A stretch of DNA of 64,000 bases from Shewanella decolorationis S12 (GTDB lineage: Bacteria > Pseudomonadota > Gammaproteobacteria > Enterobacterales > Shewanellaceae), in NCBI RefSeq assembly GCF_000485795.1, contig NZ_AXZL01000049.1:1-64000 (forward strand). Reading direction: 5' to 3'. The position numbers and the translations under genes are program-made. The notes below the pieces were generated by a model that saw only the letters and a program-made list of their open reading frames with translations, was not told the DNA's origin and ran no database searches. Below, piece after piece: positions 43,080 to 51,577 of this stretch (position 1 is the first letter of the stretch; every line of letters begins with the position of its first letter).

Positions 43080-44336
43080 GTGACGGTGATCATAGGCGCT
43101 TTGCTGTTTGCCCTTTATCGGCAGCTCATTATCGAACAGCAGTACCAAGTGACTCAGTATCTCGAGTCGGAAACCCAACGCTATCAGCAGCTTGCGCTTA
43201 CAGTTGATCGCCGCAGTTTTGCGGCGCAAATTCGTGCTGCCGATCCGCAGACGGCGCTTATCGCTTGGCGCAACAGTTATGACATGGTTGGTGCCTTAAG
43301 CTTTATGCCTGAAGGCATGCCCATGCTGCCACAAACACGGGATTTCCCGATTTTAACTGGCGGCCCTGATAAGCTGCATATCCTCACCGGCGGGTTAGTG
43401 ATGACCCGCTATGGCCCTGTGCTCATCGCGACCCGTACCGATAACTTAGCCACCTTGATCGATAAGTTTATCAGTGCGGCGGCCACGGCTGTGATGTTGA
43501 CCATAGTGTTAACCTTGGCGCTGGGCTATTTGTTTTCTAAGGCGATTTTGCGCCGCTTAGTGCAGTACAACCGCTTGAGTGAGCAAATTGAGCGGGGGCA
43601 TTACGACACCCGTCTGCCGCTCAGTTGGCGTCAGGACGAGTTCGATATGTTGGCGCTGCAGTTTAATAACGTGCTGGATATTCTTGAGAATAACCTGATG
43701 GCGGTGCGCGGGGTGACAGATAATATTGCCCACGATTTGCGTACGCCCTTATCTCATATTCGCATTGGTCTTGAGGAGTTGGCGGCCAAATCCCCCGATG
43801 AAATCAGTGAAGGTTGCGCGATTTTGACCGAAGAACTCGACCACTGCCTTGCAACCTTCGATGCCATGCTCTCGCTGACACGCATTGAGGAAGGGCAGCA
43901 AACCTTAGACTTGCAGGAGCTGAGTTTGGCGCAGCTATGTACCGATTTGTTGGACATGGCCGACGCGGTCGCCGAGTCGAATGAGCAAACCTTGAGTCTG
44001 TCGCTGTTATCGGATCATAAGATTCATGGTGACAAGTATTTGTTGTTCCAAGCCTTATATAACTTGGTCGACAATGCGATGAAGTACTCAGGCCAAGGCG
44101 CTCGCATCGATATTATTCAATCCGGCGCCCAAATTAAGATTTGCGATAACGGCCCTGGGATCCCCGATGACAGCAAAGAAAGAGTATTTGAACGTTTAGT
44201 TCGCCTCGACCCAAGCCGCCATTTGCAGGGCACGGGTTTAGGATTATCTATGGTCAAAGCGATTCTCTCGCGGCACAATGCGCAAATTACTCTTTCGGAT
44301 AATCATCCCGGCCTTGTAGTGACCATTCAGTTTTAG
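43080..44336 (+). CDS. Sensor histidine kinase linked to PepSY (true start probably further upstream)
   Basis: This kinase has, counted from GTG 43080, a periplasmic loop (about 15-130), TM2 (about 133-153), a HAMP region, HisKA with H218 (NIAHDLRTPL) and a HATPase domain (NLVDNAMKYS, DNGPGIPDD, GTGLGLSM). GTG 43080 has no ribosome site and falls inside the first membrane helix. The open frame extends upstream without a standard start to a stop at 42993; it encodes KPYQSSAWRITIIFSTLV, a typical cytoplasmic start plus helix. Initiation at ATT 43026 (overlapping the regulator stop) or ATC 43008 (6 nt after ggggag) is plausible. Confidence 0.88.
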   Translation: MTVIIGALLFALYRQLIIEQQYQVTQYLESETQRYQQLALTVDRRSFAAQIRAADPQTALIAWRNSYDMVGALSFMPEGMPMLPQTRDFPILTGGPDKLHILTGGLVMTRYGPVLIATRTDNLATLIDKFISAAATAVMLTIVLTLALGYLFSKAILRRLVQYNRLSEQIERGHYDTRLPLSWRQDEFDMLALQFNNVLDILENNLMAVRGVTDNIAHDLRTPLSHIRIGLEELAAKSPDEISEGCAILTEELDHCLATFDAMLSLTRIEEGQQTLDLQELSLAQLCTDLLDMADAVAESNEQTLSLSLLSDHKIHGDKYLLFQALYNLVDNAMKYSGQGARIDIIQSGAQIKICDNGPGIPDDSKERVFERLVRLDPSRHLQGTGLGLSMVKAILSRHNAQITLSDNHPGLVVTIQF

Positions 44337-44368
44337 GCTAATATCCGCGTGACACTGTTGAGAACCCC

Positions 44369-45055
44369 ATGTACCGAATCATAGCCGATGAGGCTGATTT
44401 TCTTGTTATTTCTAAATCGCCGAATGTGCATTTTCACAGCCAAGATGGCACTGCGGGTGTCGTTGCGCAGCTGGAGCAGGATTTAGGGATAAAACTCTTT
44501 GCCGTGCATCGGCTCGATACGCCGACCTCTGGGCTGTTACTGTTAGCCAAACATCCTGCGGCGGCTCGGCAGTTGACTGAGCTTTTTAGCGCCCATAAAG
44601 TGCAGAAATACTATCTTGCGCTCGCCAAAGGCAAGCCGAAAAAGAAACAAGGCTGGGTGATTGGCGATATGGCCAAATCCCGCCGCAGTATGTTTAAGTT
44701 GCTTAGAACCAAAGAAAATCCCGCGATAACCCAATTTTTCTCCACCAGTGTTGGCGATGGGCTTAGGCTTTATTTACTCAAGCCCCTCTCGGGTAAAACC
44801 CATCAGTTACGGGTTGCCCTCGCAAGCCTTGGTGTGCCGATTTTAGGTGATGCCCTCTATGGCTCAGATGTCGCCGACCGCTGTTATCTGCACGCCTATT
44901 GTCTACATTTCCGCTATCAATATGAGGATGGCAGTTGGCATGATTATGAGTATTTTGATATCCCGCAGCAGGGTGAGGTCTTTAGCATTGAGGGCGTGAT
45001 AGAGGCGCTTAAGCAGTGGCAAGACCCCGAGTCATTAGACTGGCCAGAGCGTTAG
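44369..45055 (+). CDS. RluA-family RNA pseudouridine synthase
   Basis: This 228-residue enzyme converts uridine to pseudouridine in RNA. It has the catalytic HRLDTPTSGL motif (aspartate at about 51) and the YYLALAKG and GKTHQLRVALASLGVPILGD motifs of the RluA family. It lacks the N-terminal S4 domain, like the short TIGR01621 subgroup. The RNA target is unknown. Its stop overlaps the stop of the convergent diguanylate cyclase gene by 4 nt. Confidence 0.93.
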   Translation: MYRIIADEADFLVISKSPNVHFHSQDGTAGVVAQLEQDLGIKLFAVHRLDTPTSGLLLLAKHPAAARQLTELFSAHKVQKYYLALAKGKPKKKQGWVIGDMAKSRRSMFKLLRTKENPAITQFFSTSVGDGLRLYLLKPLSGKTHQLRVALASLGVPILGDALYGSDVADRCYLHAYCLHFRYQYEDGSWHDYEYFDIPQQGEVFSIEGVIEALKQWQDPESLDWPER

Positions 45056-46233
45056 GCTTGTGGTGTTAGGGCTTGGCAGATCCTGTCTCTGCCCTCTGAT
45101 TTAGCGCGATACATGGCATGGTCAGCTTCTATCAAGAGTTTGTCAGGCTGGCACCCTCGGTAAATCGTTGCATAACCAACACTCGCACAGAGTTGGACTT
45201 TTTGCTCCTGCCAACTAATAGGATTTTCCCTTAATACTCTATGTAGTTTATCGGCCACAATCCTTGCGGCGGGAGCGCTTGTTGCTGGAAGTAAAACCAA
45301 AAACTCTTCTCCACCATGGCGGCATAGGACGTCATGCTGACGTAATACGGTACTAAACAATCTTGCTGCTGTGAGTAGTGCAAGGTCACCGACATCATGC
45401 CCATATTGGTCATTAATTTGCTTGAAGTGATCGAGGTCGAGCAAAATCACGCTGTAAGGCTCATTATTTTTGTGCCAACGCTGGTGAATTGTCGTAAGCC
45501 TTTTTTGCATCGCACGTCGATTCCACAAGCCCGTAAGCTGATCCTTTTCGGCTAATATCCTGATTTTGCTAACAAGACGAGTCATTGCATTACCAATCAT
45601 CACAATATTTATGAGTAGGGCGAGGAAAACATAAAACCAAAGCACTGGCACGGCTTCTGCGGTGTACATGGCGATAAATATCTGGGCTTCATTAGGGGAA
45701 AACAGTGCAATAAAAAACCTAATAATGAAGATGGCGACCATTGCGATTAATGGCATCACCATAGCTGCTGCGATCTTGTTACCCGTGTCTTTCCTAATCG
45801 CGCTGTAGTTGTCCCTTGTTAACATGACAAAAGACAGTGCTGCATTTGCTGAAAACAGCATGGCGAGTATAGGCTCCGAGTGATAGTTTGGCGGAACCAT
45901 CAACATGAGGGCAGCAGTAATCGCAAGTATTGTGAGGTCAAACCGAGTGCTGTGCTGCAATCGAAACAAGTATTGCGTCCCCCAACGCAGCATAATAAAT
46001 CCAAGTAAAATTGTGATATCTGCGCAAAACCAATAGAGATAACTATTTGATTCTGTTCGTTGAGCGTTGAGTATTATGCCAATGAGAACACAAATATTGG
46101 CGAGGGAAAACCGCATACTGGCTAATGTGGCAATCTTTAATGGTTGGGCGATTAATCCCCACGCTACCGCTGCCGTACCTGTCAGCAGACAAATGAATTT
46201 AATTAAGAGCAGTGCTTGGGGATCAAAGGCCAT
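45052..46233 (-). CDS. Membrane diguanylate cyclase (GGDEF)
   Basis: This 393-residue protein has an N-terminal membrane domain of about seven helices (10-210), resembling an integral sensor, and a GGDEF domain with active site GGEEF (307-311) and an intact inhibition site RQHD (298-301). It should therefore make cyclic di-GMP and be subject to product inhibition. The gene is monocistronic. Confidence 0.93.
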   Translation of the reverse strand: MAFDPQALLLIKFICLLTGTAAVAWGLIAQPLKIATLASMRFSLANICVLIGIILNAQRTESNSYLYWFCADITILLGFIMLRWGTQYLFRLQHSTRFDLTILAITAALMLMVPPNYHSEPILAMLFSANAALSFVMLTRDNYSAIRKDTGNKIAAAMVMPLIAMVAIFIIRFFIALFSPNEAQIFIAMYTAEAVPVLWFYVFLALLINIVMIGNAMTRLVSKIRILAEKDQLTGLWNRRAMQKRLTTIHQRWHKNNEPYSVILLDLDHFKQINDQYGHDVGDLALLTAARLFSTVLRQHDVLCRHGGEEFLVLLPATSAPAARIVADKLHRVLRENPISWQEQKVQLCASVGYATIYRGCQPDKLLIEADHAMYRAKSEGRDRICQALTPQA

Positions 46234-46432
46234 AGTGCGCGTTCAATTTTCCTTTAACTATAGATGGCTTTCTAAGTTTAGGTCGAAAAGTGCGTTATTT
46301 TGCAGTAGTTAAAGATGTATAAGTGCTTTAACCCAATCAAATATTGATGAAAAAGTTGCAAACATAGGGACTAACTGCGAAGTTAGCATCGTTAACTTGT
46401 TTAATCATTTGTGCATTAAAGGATGGCCAGCC

Positions 46433-46600
46433 ATGGATACAAATAAATTACTCTTAGTTATTATTGCGATTCTCTTGCCACCCGTTGCTGTATTTCTAAA
46501 AGCGGGAGCTGGTAAAGATTTATTAATTAATATAGTGCTGTGTTTATTCTTCTGGTTCCCTGGTTTGCTGCATTCGTTATGGGTAGTTACTAAGGATTAG
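46433..46600 (+). CDS. Pmp3/YqaE-family small membrane protein
   Basis: This 55-residue protein has two membrane helices (about 5-22 and 30-50) with the UPF0057 pattern IIAILLPPVAVFLKAG and LLINIVLCLFFWFPGLLHSLWVV. Relatives in yeast and plants affect membrane potential and salt tolerance; the bacterial role is unclear. An agga site 9 nt upstream supports the ATG at 46433. Confidence 0.93.
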   Translation: MDTNKLLLVIIAILLPPVAVFLKAGAGKDLLINIVLCLFFWFPGLLHSLWVVTKD

Positions 46601-46808
46601 TGACTTCAAGTATCTGTTAACATTTCAATGTTTTTCAGCGACTTGATTGATGCTTATCAGGTTTAAGTGTCTGAGCAGCATACTCTTTTACTTTCACTCT
46701 AAGAACTGTTCGTCACTTGAGCCGAATTGTAATAGGCCACTCTTTGTTTCGTTAGGAAGAACTTGCCAGAAAGAACAATACTTACTCGCAAGCCACTCTG
46801 CCAATAAA

Positions 46809-46839
46809 AAAGCGCAACCTAGATGGTTGCGCTTGTTTT
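46809..46839. terminator. Terminator of the TonB receptor gene, also usable in the other direction
   Basis: A perfect 11-bp stem (aaagcgcaacc / ggttgcgctt side) with a 5-nt loop is followed by T-rich sequence on both strands. It lies 20 nt after the TonB receptor stop. Confidence 0.9.
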
Positions 46840-46859
46840 ACGGTAAACAATCGCGCTAA

Positions 46860-49034
46860 TTAGAATGCCACTGTATAGCCGATAGTAGCTGTGCGGCCCA
46901 TACCTTTGAAATAACGATCATTTGTACCCATGGTTTGTGAGTAGTAGTTGAAATAATCCTTATTAAACAGGTTTTGTACACCTAAGGTTAAACTGCCAGT
47001 GTAGAGCGGCATAGAGAATGACGCATCGACAGTAGTGTAACCATCAAACTCGGCATATTTTGCACCTGTGACATTTTCAAAATCACGGTCCATAAAGTAG
47101 TTTGCTTGAACACGTGTCGACATTTCATTATCGAAGTTATGGGTCCAGAACAGGTTAATACGATTCGGTGAAATGTTTGCACCATCGAGATCGGTATCAA
47201 CTTTATTATCACCATTGACATCGTATTCACCCCGTTGAATCGCCAGATTCATGCCCAGATCGTCATTGCTTGTCAGATAAGCGGTGATATTAGCTTCGAT
47301 ACCGTCAATCACACTCTTCTCACGTTTTACATCGTAAAAGCCGTCGCTATTTAGGGCTAAACGGGCACCGTAATCCGTTGCCGAGCGGTAGTACGATATT
47401 TTTGCGCTCAAGAATTCACCTTGGTAATCAGCCCCTAACTCAACGTTGTCCGTTACGATTGGTGTTAACGCTAAGGAATCACTAATGCTTGGGTTGGCGC
47501 CAGGGAAACTTTTTCCGTCGCGTAGAATACGGCCAATGTCTGGCATGCCAAAACCTTGGTTGTAGCTAGTGTAGATGCGAATATCCGGCGTGATTTTATA
47601 GGATACGCCAACATTGAATAAGGTTTCATCGAAGGTAGCGTCGCCCCCTGCAATTTGCTTATTGCCTGCACCATAGAGGGTTTTATAGTCATCCACACTC
47701 AGTTTGGCATGTTCATAACGAACGCCGGCGGATAAAGTTAAATCTTTAATTAAATCATAGTCTAACTGCAGGTAGGGCGCGAAGTTATCATAGGTACTTT
47801 CAGGCACCCAAGAGAAACCCGTTTTAACCAAATCTTGCTCGGTTGTATCGCGGAACAGGTCAATACCATAGGCGGCATCGATACCCATATCGGCAATGTT
47901 TTTAGCGATTAAGGAGGTTTTTAGTCCCCATTTAACCGAAGAGTTGCGCGATTGCTCGTAGTATAAGTGTTCGCCCTTGCTGTTAACCCCACATTGCACA
48001 ACTTGATCACTACCTTCAAAGGAAGGATCGTAAAAACTATCGAAACACCCTCCACCGTATACGGCTTGGAAGTCCTGGTTAAACAACTGCATGCTAAGTT
48101 GTTGACCGGCAATGTTCTCGTGGGTGTAGGTGAGGCTAGTTGTGGTGACTAGGTTGTTGGCCGCTTCCCAGGGTTGCTTTTCTTCTACTCCACTTGTTGG
48201 GATACCGTTGGCTTTATCGCCAGGCACAGCCATCCAGTCGCCATTGTTATCCATGTTGTAGTGGTTAACCATCAACTCTAAGCGCGATTCGGCAAAGTTG
48301 TGTCCGAGTTTGATAAAGAAGTCTTTGCTCTGGCTGTCCATAGACTCGCCTTGAGTGGTGTCCACCCCAATCACATCGTGGTTGGCATCGTAGTACACGC
48401 CGTTATTGCGATAGCTCACCGAACCCAACATATCGATCAGTTCGGATTCGCCCGAAAACGCATAGCTGGCACCAAAACTTACACCGTTAGATTTGAGCGA
48501 ATCGGGCACAGTGGCATCGAAGCTAACCACGTGCTGGTTATCACCCGTGGGCTTTTTGGTGATGTAGTTGATAATACCGCCCTGTGCGCCTAAGCCGTGC
48601 ATCGCATTGGCGCCGTGGATAATTTCAATACGCTCGATCATCGCAGGGTCGATTGTCTGTCCAGAACGGCCACCGCTACGCAGCGGGTTGGATTGAGGCA
48701 CACCATCGATCATGATTAATGGCGGACGGCCACGCAGGGTTTCGCCCGTGTTGCTCATCTTCTGGCGGCTGGGTGAAAAGCTTGGCGCTAAGTTACCGAT
48801 AATGGTCGATAAATCTTTAGTGGTGCGGAACTGCTCTTCGAGTTGCACACGGTCGATAATGGTCACTGTATTGGGGATAGAGCTTGGGGATTTATCCATG
48901 CGGCTCGCAGTGACAGTGATTTTTTCGATGTCTTTATTCTTATTCGTTCCCGTATCAGGAGCTTCTTGAGCCGCTGCGGATTGGGTGAGGGCGGCAAATA
49001 CGGCGAGGGCAACAAACGAGGTTTTGAACGTCAT
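46860..49034 (-). CDS. TonB-dependent outer membrane receptor, iron-related
   Basis: This 724-residue protein has a signal peptide (about 1-23, ending SAAAQ), a TonB box region (EKITVTASR, about 38-46), a plug domain (about 50-170; RGRPPLIMIDGVPQ) and a 22-stranded barrel ending in phenylalanine (TATIGYTVAF). It imports a siderophore or similar iron compound using TonB energy. The Fur-like box 75 nt upstream supports iron control. The ATG at 49034 is preceded by aggaag; an extension of 12 residues has no site. The exact ligand is not deducible. Confidence 0.93.
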   Translation of the reverse strand: MTFKTSFVALAVFAALTQSAAAQEAPDTGTNKNKDIEKITVTASRMDKSPSSIPNTVTIIDRVQLEEQFRTTKDLSTIIGNLAPSFSPSRQKMSNTGETLRGRPPLIMIDGVPQSNPLRSGGRSGQTIDPAMIERIEIIHGANAMHGLGAQGGIINYITKKPTGDNQHVVSFDATVPDSLKSNGVSFGASYAFSGESELIDMLGSVSYRNNGVYYDANHDVIGVDTTQGESMDSQSKDFFIKLGHNFAESRLELMVNHYNMDNNGDWMAVPGDKANGIPTSGVEEKQPWEAANNLVTTTSLTYTHENIAGQQLSMQLFNQDFQAVYGGGCFDSFYDPSFEGSDQVVQCGVNSKGEHLYYEQSRNSSVKWGLKTSLIAKNIADMGIDAAYGIDLFRDTTEQDLVKTGFSWVPESTYDNFAPYLQLDYDLIKDLTLSAGVRYEHAKLSVDDYKTLYGAGNKQIAGGDATFDETLFNVGVSYKITPDIRIYTSYNQGFGMPDIGRILRDGKSFPGANPSISDSLALTPIVTDNVELGADYQGEFLSAKISYYRSATDYGARLALNSDGFYDVKREKSVIDGIEANITAYLTSNDDLGMNLAIQRGEYDVNGDNKVDTDLDGANISPNRINLFWTHNFDNEMSTRVQANYFMDRDFENVTGAKYAEFDGYTTVDASFSMPLYTGSLTLGVQNLFNKDYFNYYSQTMGTNDRYFKGMGRTATIGYTVAF

Positions 49035-49336
49035 ATAACTTCCTGCTAAGGGCGAGTGAGTTTGCTTCACCGTATCCTTGGCATCAGACTATTCCGTTAA
49101 ACAACATTGCAAATGATAACGATTTTTATTGTCGCCGATTTTAAGGGAGTGAATTGGGCTTGTCTAGTCGAGTTGTAAATAAAATGCGTAGGAAAAGTGG
49201 CAATTTTTAGGGGGTGTGATTCGCCTTACAAATAGGTGTATTTAGCTTGATGGTTTGTTTGTAGGCTGAGCCCCTGATTTGTTGCCGAGTCGAAGGAAGA
49301 TTATAATGGCGACCTTTTTCTCGCCTTGGTGCCCAT
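49035..49336. other. Divergent control region of the TonB receptor and DUF2986 genes
   Basis: This 302-nt gap contains the Fur-like box (49109-49127) for the receptor and the short leader of the DUF2986 gene. No other element stands out. Confidence 0.5.
49109..49127 (-). promoter_or_regulatory. Fur-like box
   Basis: On the minus strand AAAAATCGTTATCATTTGC matches about 13 of 19 positions of the Fur consensus, with a good core (TTATCATT). It lies upstream of a TonB receptor, a classic Fur target. Confidence 0.7.
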
Positions 49337-49528
49337 ATGAACCGTAAAAAGAAAATTAATCAAACGCTTAAGCAGAAGGCGAAAAAGGCCAATGCCAAGT
49401 TGCATAGCAGCAATAAGCCTAAATATGTTTCTAAAGCTGAGCGTGCGGCGCAGGCCATCGCGGCAGAAACCGAGATGACGCAGCCCATTGAACAATCCGC
49501 AGAGCTCGTCGCTAACGAGAATGCTTAA
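49337..49528 (+). CDS. DUF2986 small basic protein
   Basis: This 63-residue protein begins MNRKKKINQTLKQKAKKANAK and continues with KPKYVSKAERA, the DUF2986 pattern seen in Shewanella and Vibrio relatives. It is strongly basic at the start and acidic at the end. Function is unknown; binding to nucleic acid is possible from charge alone. Confidence 0.9.
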   Translation: MNRKKKINQTLKQKAKKANAKLHSSNKPKYVSKAERAAQAIAAETEMTQPIEQSAELVANENA

Positions 49529-49554
49529 CCGACCAACCCTTTACCTAGGGTCTA

Positions 49555-50067
49555 TTACTTAGGGTCTAAATAGTCGATTGGATTTAAGTAAAACGCCTTC
49601 TTATATCCTTGGGTTGAAGTGTCGATTAACCAAGGTCTGGGTAACAAGCTTAAAATGGAATAGTGCAAATGGGGCGGTTTGCCTTGGGCGTTCCCCGTGG
49701 TGCCGACGGTACCGAGCACATCTCCGCGCCCCGCAAATAAACCTGCCGATGTGTTAATACTATCGAGGTGGGCAAAATAGTGGATTTGCCATTTCGGGCC
49801 GAGTCCAATGATCACTTTGCCGCCCTTAAAAAACTCCCCTTTATACAGCAGTAACAGTGGCGTTGGCGCAATCACGGGCGTATTGGCTGCGGCAAAAATA
49901 TCAATGCCTTTGTGGGTGCCTGAGCTGCCCCAGGGTTCATACCAAAAGGTTTGGCTATTCCAGTCTTTATTGCTAGCGCCTTTGACTGGGATGACGGGCT
50001 GTTCTGGCACTAAACATCCTGCGAGGATAAAAAGTGCGATAACAAGAGCGATAAATTTGAGCTTCAT
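49555..50067 (-). CDS. M23-family peptidase lipoprotein
   Basis: This 170-residue protein has a lipoprotein signal (lipobox LAGC, C18) and an M23/LytM fold with the zinc ligands H52 and D56 (HKGID) and H135 (HLHY), plus H100 and H133. It should cut peptidoglycan cross-links from the envelope, or act as an activator. It follows an unknown gene and a CHAP amidase on the same strand, suggesting a cell-wall operon. Confidence 0.9.
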   Translation of the reverse strand: MKLKFIALVIALFILAGCLVPEQPVIPVKGASNKDWNSQTFWYEPWGSSGTHKGIDIFAAANTPVIAPTPLLLLYKGEFFKGGKVIIGLGPKWQIHYFAHLDSINTSAGLFAGRGDVLGTVGTTGNAQGKPPHLHYSILSLLPRPWLIDTSTQGYKKAFYLNPIDYLDPK

Positions 50068-50088
50068 TTTGACCTCGGTATAAATCTG

Positions 50089-50670
50089 TTAGTGAGACTC
50101 ACTGAATTCGCGCCAATTAGCGGGATACTGACTGCGCTCGGCCTCACTGAGTGATAACCAGTAAGGCCGCCAAAACGTATCGCACCAAAACTCAATATTG
50201 CCCTGCAGACTGCCGAGTGAATCAGGATCGACATCGAGAAAGCTTTCCCACGGTGCTGGTGGCGCAGCCTTAAAGGCGATTAGCCGTTGCAGCAGCGCGA
50301 TATCATTACTGATGAGTAGCACGCAGAACCCTGCAAAATCAGCATATTGATGTAGAAAAACATGGCTTGGCCCTTGGGCATGGAGCAACAGCTTACTCGA
50401 TGCTGCATCCTTTTCAACAACAGGCGCGAATGCCATCTCGGCGAGCAGGGCATCGAGTCGTTGTTTATCTTGCTTGTTCAACAAACAATGGATTTGATAG
50501 GCGGCTAAGTCGGGCCGCATCGCTGGGGTGACGATGGGATAAACTTGCTGGCTGGGTAAAGACAAGCTTGGCGCTAGTGCCTCGCTAAAAATCGTTTGGA
50601 GATCAGTTGCCTGTGATTGTGGCTTTGCTTTAGGACTTAACAGGTTCTTTAACCAGTCGAGAATTGCCAT
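50089..50670 (-). CDS. Unknown protein between CHAP and M23 genes
   Basis: I do not recognise this 193-residue protein. It has no signal peptide; it begins MAILDWLKNLLSPK, an amphipathic helix, and has a mixed alpha/beta middle and a tryptophan-rich end (FWCDTFWRPYWLSLSEAERSQYPANW). The start at ATG 50670 is chosen for an agagg site 5 nt upstream; an earlier ATG (50691) overlaps the CHAP gene. Its cytoplasmic nature between two envelope hydrolases is odd; it could be an immunity or assembly factor, but that is inference. Confidence 0.75.
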   Translation of the reverse strand: MAILDWLKNLLSPKAKPQSQATDLQTIFSEALAPSLSLPSQQVYPIVTPAMRPDLAAYQIHCLLNKQDKQRLDALLAEMAFAPVVEKDAASSKLLLHAQGPSHVFLHQYADFAGFCVLLISNDIALLQRLIAFKAAPPAPWESFLDVDPDSLGSLQGNIEFWCDTFWRPYWLSLSEAERSQYPANWREFSESH

Positions 50671-50687
50671 ATTTACCTCTTTGACAT

Positions 50688-51389
50688 TCACAGCTTAAGG
50701 GAAGTCGCTGGTTGGTTAACTTGGATTTTCGACGCCACATTTTTCTTAACACATCCTTCCATGCTTCCCTCCATAATCATGGCAGTAGGAGCTTCCCAGC
50801 GTAACCAGCCCTTGGTACGCGGCGCATCGATATACCATAGGCCGTCGCGTTGCACTAAGGGGAAAATCTCCCGTGACGGCGCAAAGGGGCCGGGGTTTTG
50901 CTGGGCAACTTCGATACTGGTTTCTGTGACGCTGGCGATAATGGCGACATGGCCGTAGGGATTAAACATCCATGGCGCGAATACCAGTAAATCATCGGCC
51001 ATCGGCTTGCTTTGGCTGCCATTGGTATATTGCCGCAGGGCGCGTTTTTCATTCCAGCTCGCATCAGGCAACAGGTCATTGAAGAAGTCTTTAGCGTGAC
51101 CGAAACTGTCGGGCATTTTATGCTGATAACGCAGGTAAAAGTAACGTTTAACGAACTCTACACACTGGTATTTGATACCTAGGTTATAGCCGTCGAGGGA
51201 GAGGTTGCGCCCCTCGTTAGTGTTGACGCCGCCGTTATAAAAAATTTCGACGCCATTGAGCGAGTCGAGCACATCACCCACTTGGTAGTCGGTATTTAAG
51301 TTATAACGAGTCAGCCCGTAGTAGCCTAGATAGCTAAGGCCGCAGACTAGGCTCACTGTGAGTAGCAATAAACGAAAACCTTTCAGCAT
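50688..51389 (-). CDS. CHAP-domain amidase/peptidase with membrane anchor
   Basis: This 233-residue protein has an N-terminal membrane anchor or signal (about 5-27) and a CHAP domain (about 60-190) with catalytic C76 (YQCVEFVKRYF), H147 (YGHVAII) and a polar partner near N165. It resembles the amidase part of glutathionylspermidine/trypanothione enzymes and peptidoglycan amidases. It starts a three-gene cluster with an unknown protein and an M23 lipoprotein. Confidence 0.88.
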   Translation of the reverse strand: MLKGFRLLLLTVSLVCGLSYLGYYGLTRYNLNTDYQVGDVLDSLNGVEIFYNGGVNTNEGRNLSLDGYNLGIKYQCVEFVKRYFYLRYQHKMPDSFGHAKDFFNDLLPDASWNEKRALRQYTNGSQSKPMADDLLVFAPWMFNPYGHVAIIASVTETSIEVAQQNPGPFAPSREIFPLVQRDGLWYIDAPRTKGWLRWEAPTAMIMEGSMEGCVKKNVASKIQVNQPATSLKL

Positions 51390-51577
51390 CTTTAGTACTA
51401 CATTCTCAAAAGATAAATTGATTCAGCAGGATACAAAGTCGGATTGTATGCTGTTGTCGCTAAAAACGTCTAGGCGAACTGGCGGTTTGCTGGGAGCTTA
51501 ATACTTTCGTTGGGCTATTGGTGGGGAGATCCTTAGCGGCGCAATGGTTAAGCACCGCTAAGGACAAGTTTGTATGA

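Noticed and set aside
46647..46859. 70-residue plus-strand ORF between the Pmp3-like gene and the TonB receptor
   Set aside because: It runs through a strong terminator hairpin, has no ribosome site and has a composition unlike a protein.
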